A DNA stretch of 55,631 nt from Limisphaerales bacterium (GTDB lineage Bacteria; Verrucomicrobiota; Verrucomicrobiia; Limisphaerales; JAKEEH01), in assembly GCA_022616725.1 (NCBI GenBank), contig JAKEEH010000194.1:1-55631 (forward strand). The letters run 5' to 3'. The notes beneath the pieces were generated by a model. The model was not told the DNA's origin. It ran no database searches and worked only from the letters and a program-made list of their open reading frames with translations. Position numbers and translations under genes: made by a program. Below, in pieces: positions 50,960 to 55,631 of the stretch (positions are counted from its first letter, which is position 1; each line of letters starts with the position of its first letter).

Positions 50960-52626
50960 AACTGCGCGAAACGCTTATGAGAACGATGTCCCTGCTTATC
51001 CTGCTCTCGTGCGCTGTGATGGGGGCCGATTCTTTCCCCGTCTCAATTCGTGTTGAAGCGAGCAAGACTACGGGCGAACTCAAGCCTATTTGGCGCTTCT
51101 TTGGTGCCGACGAGCCGAATTATGCCTACATGAAGCACGGCAAAAAGCTTTTGAGCGAGTTGGGCGAACTGACGCCGAAGCAGGTGTATTTTCGCACTCA
51201 CAACCTGCTCACGTCTGGAGACGGCACGCCGGCACTGAAATGGGGTTCGACGGGCGCTTATCGCGAGAATGCTCAGGGACAGCCAATTTATGACTGGACG
51301 ATTCTCGATCGCGTTTTCGATACCTACCTGGAATGCAGAGTGCGGCCTTATGCGCAGATTGGTTTCATGCCGAAGGACCTTTCGGTCAAGCCCGAGCCGT
51401 ATCAGCACCAGTGGACGCCACGCGCCCGGTACGAAGAGATTTACACTGGCTGGGCTTATCCCCCGAAGGACTACAACAAATGGGCTGAGCTCGTGTTTCA
51501 GTGGGTCAAACACTGCGTTGAGAAATATGGCCGCGCCGAAGTGGAGACCTGGTACTGGGAGGTTTGGAACGAGCCGAACATCGGATATTGGCGTGGCACG
51601 CCCGAAGAATTTCGCAAGCTTCACGACTACGCCATTGACGCGGTGCGGCGTGCGCTGCCGAGTGCAAAGGTCGGCGGGCCGGATACAGCCGGCAGCGGCG
51701 GCAGATTCATGCGCGCGTTCCTGGAGCACTGTCTGCGCGGCACGAATCACGCGACTGGAAAGATCGGCACTCCATTGGACTTTGTTGCGTTCCACGCAAA
51801 GGGGGCGCCGGTTTACACCAACGGCCATGTGCGCATGGGCATCGCCAATCACCTACGCACGATCGATGATGGCTTTCGGATCATCGGTTCCTATCCCGAA
51901 CTCAAAGGCAAACCGATTGTGATCGGCGAATCCGATCCCGAAGGTTGCGCGGCTTGCCAGGGGCCGCAACTGGCCTATCGCAATGGCACCATGTACTCCA
52001 GCTACACGGCGACAAGTTTCGCGCGCAAGCACGACCTCGCCGAGAAGCATGGTGTGAACCTTGAGGGCGCGCTGACGTGGGCCTTTGAATTTGAGGACCA
52101 GCCCTACTTCGCCGGCTTCCGCACTCTTGCCAGCAACGGCATCGACAAGCCCGTGCTCAACGTATTTCGTATGTTCAGCCGAATGACGGGCCAACGAATC
52201 GCGGCGAGCAGCGATAGCGCTGCCACACTCGAGACCATGTTAAGGGAGGGAGTACGCGGGAGACCTGATGTAGCCGCCTTGGCGAGCCTCGACAAAAACA
52301 AGCTCTGCGTGCTGGTGTGGCATTACCACGACGATGATGTCGCCGGTGATGCCGCCGCGATTGATCTCACGCTCGAAGGCGTCAATTTCACCGCGGCGAG
52401 CCTCGATCATTTCCGAATCGATCACGAGCACAGCAATGCGTTCGCCGCATGGACGAAGATGGGTTTGCCGCAACAACCGACCGCTGAACAGTACGTCTCG
52501 CTTGAAAAGGCCGGCCGACTTGCTGCACTCGAGCCGCCCAAAACTGTGCGCACCGAGAATGGACGCGTGAGCCTCGCGTTCAACTTGCCGCGACAGGCGG
52601 TTTCGTTGCTGATCCTCACGTGGTGA
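50956..52626 (+). CDS. secreted GH39-like beta-xylosidase-type glycoside hydrolase
   Basis: 556 aa. The GTG start overlaps the GH31 stop (GTGA). A signal peptide follows (MRTMSLLILLSCAVMGADS). The barrel has the clan-A acid/base motif YWEVWNEPN with E206 and the nucleophile in VIGESDPEG with E325. LVFQWVKHCVEKYGRAEVETWYW leads into the first motif as in GH39 xylosidases. A beta-sandwich C-terminal part follows (VLVWHYHDDDVAGDAAAIDL). The probable task is cutting xylose from xylo-oligosaccharides; alpha-L-iduronidase-type specificity is the other GH39 option. This is the last gene of the operon. No terminator of standard form is visible after it; two small hairpins lie 155-225 nt downstream. 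Confidence 0.88.
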   Translation: MKLRETLMRTMSLLILLSCAVMGADSFPVSIRVEASKTTGELKPIWRFFGADEPNYAYMKHGKKLLSELGELTPKQVYFRTHNLLTSGDGTPALKWGSTGAYRENAQGQPIYDWTILDRVFDTYLECRVRPYAQIGFMPKDLSVKPEPYQHQWTPRARYEEIYTGWAYPPKDYNKWAELVFQWVKHCVEKYGRAEVETWYWEVWNEPNIGYWRGTPEEFRKLHDYAIDAVRRALPSAKVGGPDTAGSGGRFMRAFLEHCLRGTNHATGKIGTPLDFVAFHAKGAPVYTNGHVRMGIANHLRTIDDGFRIIGSYPELKGKPIVIGESDPEGCAACQGPQLAYRNGTMYSSYTATSFARKHDLAEKHGVNLEGALTWAFEFEDQPYFAGFRTLASNGIDKPVLNVFRMFSRMTGQRIAASSDSAATLETMLREGVRGRPDVAALASLDKNKLCVLVWHYHDDDVAGDAAAIDLTLEGVNFTAASLDHFRIDHEHSNAFAAWTKMGLPQQPTAEQYVSLEKAGRLAALEPPKTVRTENGRVSLAFNLPRQAVSLLILTW

Positions 52627-52628
52627 GG

Positions 52629-52757
52629 TCAATACCACGGCGCGCAGTCATCGTGACCGGCCATGCGCAACGAATAGATCCGCGCGTCGCGCTTTGGCCG
52701 CGAGTGATACTCGACAAAAGGGTTCGCCGGCAGATTTCCCAAGCACGGCGCATTCCA
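52629..52757 (-). pseudogene. possible C-terminal gene fragment, unknown family
   Basis: An open frame without a start codon codes for protein-like sequence ending in TGA (52629-52631). It includes NLPANPFVEYHSRPKRD and SLRMAGHDDCAPWY. Composition looks like a genuine secreted-protein end rather than a shadow frame. A stop (52758-52760) cuts it off upstream. I do not recognise the family. Confidence 0.3.
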
Positions 52758-52780
52758 TCAGCGAGACGCCGGGCGAAGAA

Positions 52781-52850
52781 GGTCACAATCTTACTGTGAC
52801 CCAGCAATGTTCCAAACCAATGAGATAAGTCCACGCAGGAGCGCGTGGAC
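52781..52850. other. two perfect hairpins downstream of the GH39 gene
   Basis: GGTCACA/TGTGACC (52781-52787 and 52795-52801, 7-nt loop) and GTCCACGC/GCGTGGAC (52829-52836 and 52843-52850, 6-nt loop). Neither has a T-run. They could slow or stop transcription leaving the operon or be binding sites; otherwise the 575-nt stretch 52627-53201 holds only gene fragments. Confidence 0.4.
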
Positions 52851-53085
52851 TAATAGGTCAGCCCCGCTGTCGTTGTTCGTCTTCACGGGACCGTTCGCGG
52901 TCAGGAAACAACAAAAACTAACCGCTCCCTTTTCAAATATAACCCGTGCCAGGTAGTAATAAAGCCCGTGCCGCAAACGAAAGCCTCATTCGTTACGGAA
53001 GATTCCGAAATGTGAATGCATACGGCAGATTCAAAGCGAGGCGCTCAAGAAGTTGCGGTCGGGATGGAAAACCGGAGCGATCGAA

Positions 53086-53154
53086 ATGAAAAGGCTGATT
53101 TCACTTCTCGCGCTGGCGGTGGCGCGTCGCCAATCTTCCGGAAGGCGGAGGTGA
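53086..53154 (+). pseudogene. orphan signal-peptide start (22 codons)
   Basis: GGAG stands 9 nt before an ATG that opens MKRLISLLALAVA, a good signal-peptide start, but the frame turns Arg-rich and stops at 53152-53154. It looks like the 5' remnant of a secreted-protein gene. Just after it (53174-53194) are ATTGTCGAATTGTTGAATC words of the kind seen in verrucomicrobial intergenic repeats. Confidence 0.35.
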
Positions 53155-53201
53155 GACTGTTGATGGGTTCGTGATTGTCGAATTGTTGAATCGGTTCGCC
53201 G

Positions 53202-55037
53202 CTAGTTGCCGCGCAAGGTGAATCTCCCCTTCCACTCCACGCGGTAAGCGCGGCAATGGGTTAGCAGAACTGAGCCGAATTCGATCGCGCCACCTCGTTT
53301 GAACTGGTCTCTGCCGAAAAGTTTCGCGGGCAGTTCCATGCACGCGATGTTCCGAAAGTTTCCGTTGATGCCCGAGATGTTCATGACGCGAACCGCGGGT
53401 TCATCGACAATCGGCTCTAATCCCGCTCCGATGCGCACGCGAATCGGCTTGGCAAAGCCGCTGATGGAGACGCTCCATTCGGCGCGATCGCTTGCGCGCA
53501 CAGTTTTGTCTTTATAGAAAACGTCTTCCACGACGTCCTGCGCGTAGAGCCCGAGATAAACCGCTTTCTTGTCCCAGCACACGTAAAGGTCGGCCAGCGG
53601 AAATTCCGAGACCGGGTTGACGAATCCTCGCTCCCGGTCCCAGCGCTTGAGCGCCACTGTCGGCTCAAAATGTTCAAGCGGCTCGCGCGGCGCGGGCGGC
53701 ACGCCTTGCGAAGCGTCCGGTCGCGCGCGCGCAGGCTGCTTTTTGAGGTTGGCTAAGTCGAGCGCAGACGCGGTCGTCGTGAGTGCTTCGTAAGGACGGT
53801 CATGGATGTCCACCAGGCCGAAGTTGAAATTTTCACCATCGTAGCGGCCGTGAGTCGGTTGGTCGTAGTATTGAAACCAGTCAGCGCCGATCACGCAGGG
53901 GATTTTTACCAGGCTCTGGAGGGTATTGCGAAATCCCACGGCGCGTTCCTTCTGCGTCGCCGCGACCGGATAAACACCGCGATTGTTTTTGTTGCCGCTG
54001 CGGTTTTCGCGGGCGGCGAGGTAGAACTCGCCGATGAGCACTGGCTTTCCCGTCAACCGGTGAAGTGTATCCACGTAAAACCGCGTGAAGAGCCCGTCGT
54101 TCCAACTCGCGTTGAGATTGCTCGAAACGGCGTCCACATACCGCGAGCAGGCGCGGGCCACTTCCGGATAATAGAATGACTGGTAACGGTCCCCCAGAAT
54201 CAAGGCCCGGCGGTCATATTTCCGGATAATAGCATGGACCAGAGAGTAGTAGCGCTCCGCCAACAGCCCGAGAAACCGCCGCTCGACACGGATGCCGTCG
54301 CCGCCCGGACGCAAGTAGAGCACGCCATGCCGGCCAAATGTCTCCCAGTCCTCCACACCGGGAGCAGGCTCGAAATCTCGCAGCAGTTCAGTCCAATTGG
54401 TCCGGTAAGTCTGCCGGAGTAATTCGATGAGCCGTTGGCGTTGTCCGCTGGCGGGAGCCTGTTCCAGGGTCATCTTGAAAAGGATCGCATTCCACCAGCC
54501 GATCTCGTTGTCGCTGTAATAGCCGATCACGCGCGGGTCATCGCGCAGGGGCAGGATCTGCTCGCGCGCGACTGCATCCATGCGATCGACGATCTTCGGG
54601 TCCCACATATCCCACCACGGCGCACCAGCGGTCGATCCGATATGCAGCACGGGCGCGAAGGCAACATCGGCCTCTGGGCTGTGTCGCAAAGGCTGGAAAT
54701 CGCTCCATCCACCAATGGTGGTGAAGCCCCAGCCCTTGAGCCGCCTCAGGGTGGCATTGGCCCACAGGTTCGAATCGGCGTAATGCCGCCAGGCAGCGTA
54801 CCCGGGGTTGGCAGAATCGAATTCCTTGCGGGAAGCGCCTGTGTTGACGCAGCAGACGCCGAGAGAAAAGAACCGCTCGCCATTGGGCCTGACGAGCCAT
54901 GCGGTGTTGTCCTGCTGTTGAATTGAAAAAGGCGGGTGGAGGGAAAGGCTTTCGACCGCCGCGACGGCTCTAGCCAAGCCCAGCGCGAGCGTGAGCGCGG
55001 CGACAGCGGTGAAGCCAGGGTTCTTTAGCAATGGCAC
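53202..55037 (-). CDS. agarase-like secreted glycoside hydrolase with permease-derived signal peptide
   Basis: 611 aa. The barrel opens WLVRPNGERFFSLGVCCVN and continues RLKGWGFTTIGGWSDF, as in proteins annotated as agarases. E in GYYSDNEIGWW and E in VLIGEFYLAARENRSGN are the likely acid/base and nucleophile. LILGDRYQSFYYPEV and FNFGLVDIHDRPYEAL are further conserved parts. The last 170 residues or so form a CBM9-like beta-domain (ADLYVCWDKKAVYLGLYAQD). Specificity is not certain (agarase, beta-galactosidase or other). The first 20 residues (MPLLKNPGFTAVAALTLALG) match the N-terminus of ADOP permeases and supply the only hydrophobic signal; cleavage near AVAAVES is plausible. The start is GTG at 55037. 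No Shine-Dalgarno is visible. Confidence 0.8.
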   Translation of the reverse strand: MPLLKNPGFTAVAALTLALGLARAVAAVESLSLHPPFSIQQQDNTAWLVRPNGERFFSLGVCCVNTGASRKEFDSANPGYAAWRHYADSNLWANATLRRLKGWGFTTIGGWSDFQPLRHSPEADVAFAPVLHIGSTAGAPWWDMWDPKIVDRMDAVAREQILPLRDDPRVIGYYSDNEIGWWNAILFKMTLEQAPASGQRQRLIELLRQTYRTNWTELLRDFEPAPGVEDWETFGRHGVLYLRPGGDGIRVERRFLGLLAERYYSLVHAIIRKYDRRALILGDRYQSFYYPEVARACSRYVDAVSSNLNASWNDGLFTRFYVDTLHRLTGKPVLIGEFYLAARENRSGNKNNRGVYPVAATQKERAVGFRNTLQSLVKIPCVIGADWFQYYDQPTHGRYDGENFNFGLVDIHDRPYEALTTTASALDLANLKKQPARARPDASQGVPPAPREPLEHFEPTVALKRWDRERGFVNPVSEFPLADLYVCWDKKAVYLGLYAQDVVEDVFYKDKTVRASDRAEWSVSISGFAKPIRVRIGAGLEPIVDEPAVRVMNISGINGNFRNIACMELPAKLFGRDQFKRGGAIEFGSVLLTHCRAYRVEWKGRFTLRGN

Positions 55038-55060
55038 AAAGCAAAGCGTAGATCATTCAT
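54978..55060 (-). pseudogene. 5' remnant of a second ADOP-type ABC permease, fused to the hydrolase
   Basis: An ATG (55060) overlapping the upstream permease stop opens MNDLRFAL, then a one-base loss before LLKNPGFTAVAALTLALG. Together these give the standard start of ADOP permeases. Similarity ends near 54978, where the hydrolase sequence takes over. The upstream gene being a permease of the same family supports the reading. Confidence 0.6.
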
Positions 55061-55631
55061 AACGCAAGGCCACCATGGGATCAACTTTGGTCGCGCGCCG
55101 TGCGGGCAGCCAGCAGGCGAACAAGGCTACGATTGCGAGCACGAATGAAATGTGATGAAGGTCAACGGATCAGTCGGTTTGATTTCGTAGAGCAGCCGCT
55201 GCAGCACGCGGGTCAATGCAAGAGCTCCGATGAGCCCGAGTGCGACACCCACACCCGCCAGGCGCATTCCCTGGCCGATCACCAGGCCGAGCACGGCATG
55301 TCGCTGCGCTCCCAGCGCCATGCGAATGCCGATCTCACGGGTGCGCTGTGTCACCATGCAGGCGAGCACGCCATAAAGACCCAGTGCGGAAAGCAGCAGC
55401 GCGCCGCCGGCGAATCCCCCGAGCAAATGCACGGAGAGCCGCCGTTGGGCGAGGTTGGCGGCGGCGAGGTGCGTCATAGTTTGCACGCGTTCCAGCGGCA
55501 GGTCTTTGTCGAGCCGGTCGAGTTCGGCGCGAACGGCACGGGTCACATCCGCTGGGTCGCGTTGCGTGCGCAGCACAAGCGTCAGGAAGCCCCAGCAAAT
55601 TTGCCGGTAGGGACGATACATCTCGCCGCGC
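55053..55631 (-). pseudogene. ADOP/MacB-type ABC transporter permease, C-terminal part, frameshifted and cut by window edge
   Basis: The main frame (55127 to the right edge) codes for the C-terminal half of a FtsX/MacB-fold permease of the duplicated orphan permease type: TLVLRTQRDPADVTRAVRAE, RTREIGIRMALGAQRHAVL and [13 protein letters not shown]. It then ends early. In another frame the DNA continues [18 protein letters not shown] and [11 protein letters not shown], the standard family end, with TGA at 55053-55055. Adding one T to the TTT run (55148-55150 on the minus strand) restores a single frame. It is either a real lesion or a sequencing error in a homopolymer. The transported substrate is unknown. 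Confidence 0.75.

Noticed and set aside
1-55631. CRISPR array, insertion sequence, tRNA or rRNA
   Set aside because: No regularly spaced repeat-spacer units, no transposase frame and no tRNA or rRNA sequence stood out on reading; a covariance-model scan would be needed to exclude small RNAs.

Overview
The window comes from a GC-rich bacterium that is most probably a member of Verrucomicrobiota, in or near the Pedosphaera/Limisphaerales group. This is an inference from gene content. It rests on a complete division and cell wall (dcw) cluster next to very large secreted lamin-tail/CotH and propeller/cytochrome proteins, a TPR plus CRTAC1 pair, a one-sulfatase locus, a ThuA fused to a PVC-type membrane-bound dehydrogenase, and ADOP-type permeases. 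MurE carries the DNPR motif, so the wall is predicted to contain meso-diaminopimelate. The cell is predicted to be Gram-negative and heterotrophic on plant polysaccharides.

Layout. Positions 1-948 (+) hold the C-terminal part of a UxaA-type sugar-acid dehydratase. Positions 1162-21351 (all minus) form a tightly packed dcw cluster. In transcription order it reads mraZ, an unknown Trp-rich 151-aa gene, rsmH, ftsL, ftsI, murE, murF, a newly noticed 57-codon ORF, mraY, murD, a LysM lipoprotein gene, ftsW, murG, a murC-murB fusion, ddl, ftsQ, ftsA, ftsZ. The control region (21352-21613) holds six GG-containing units at exactly 10-bp spacing just upstream of mraZ, which fit a MraZ operator. It also holds two tandem DnaA-box-like 9-mers and a near-consensus sigma70 promoter facing the other way.

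That outward promoter drives a giant secreted protein (21614-27196: glucose/sorbosone-dehydrogenase-type propeller, two haem-c motifs, three Ig plus GDW/YG module pairs), followed by queA. On the minus strand, 28522-39305 carries sulfatase, TPR protein, CRTAC1/ASPIC protein and a six-LTD CotH protein. On the plus strand, 39582-52626 carries six secreted-enzyme genes. Five of them are chained by 4-nt stop/start overlaps: S9 peptidase, duplicated HExxH peptidase with a frameshift, GH43, GH31, GH39. Together they suggest debranching and depolymerisation of arabinoxylan or a related hemicellulose, with proteolysis. The right end (52627-55631) is a decayed junction holding gene fragments, a frameshifted ADOP permease, and an agarase-like hydrolase whose signal peptide appears to be the N-terminus of a second, truncated ADOP permease.

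The best candidates for something undescribed are the extra dcw genes (151-aa Trp-rich protein and 57-codon ORF) with the six-unit operator, the FtsZ with a substituted catalytic T7 loop, and two cases where secretion signals seem to have been recruited from unrelated DNA (a palindromic word repeat and a permease remnant).
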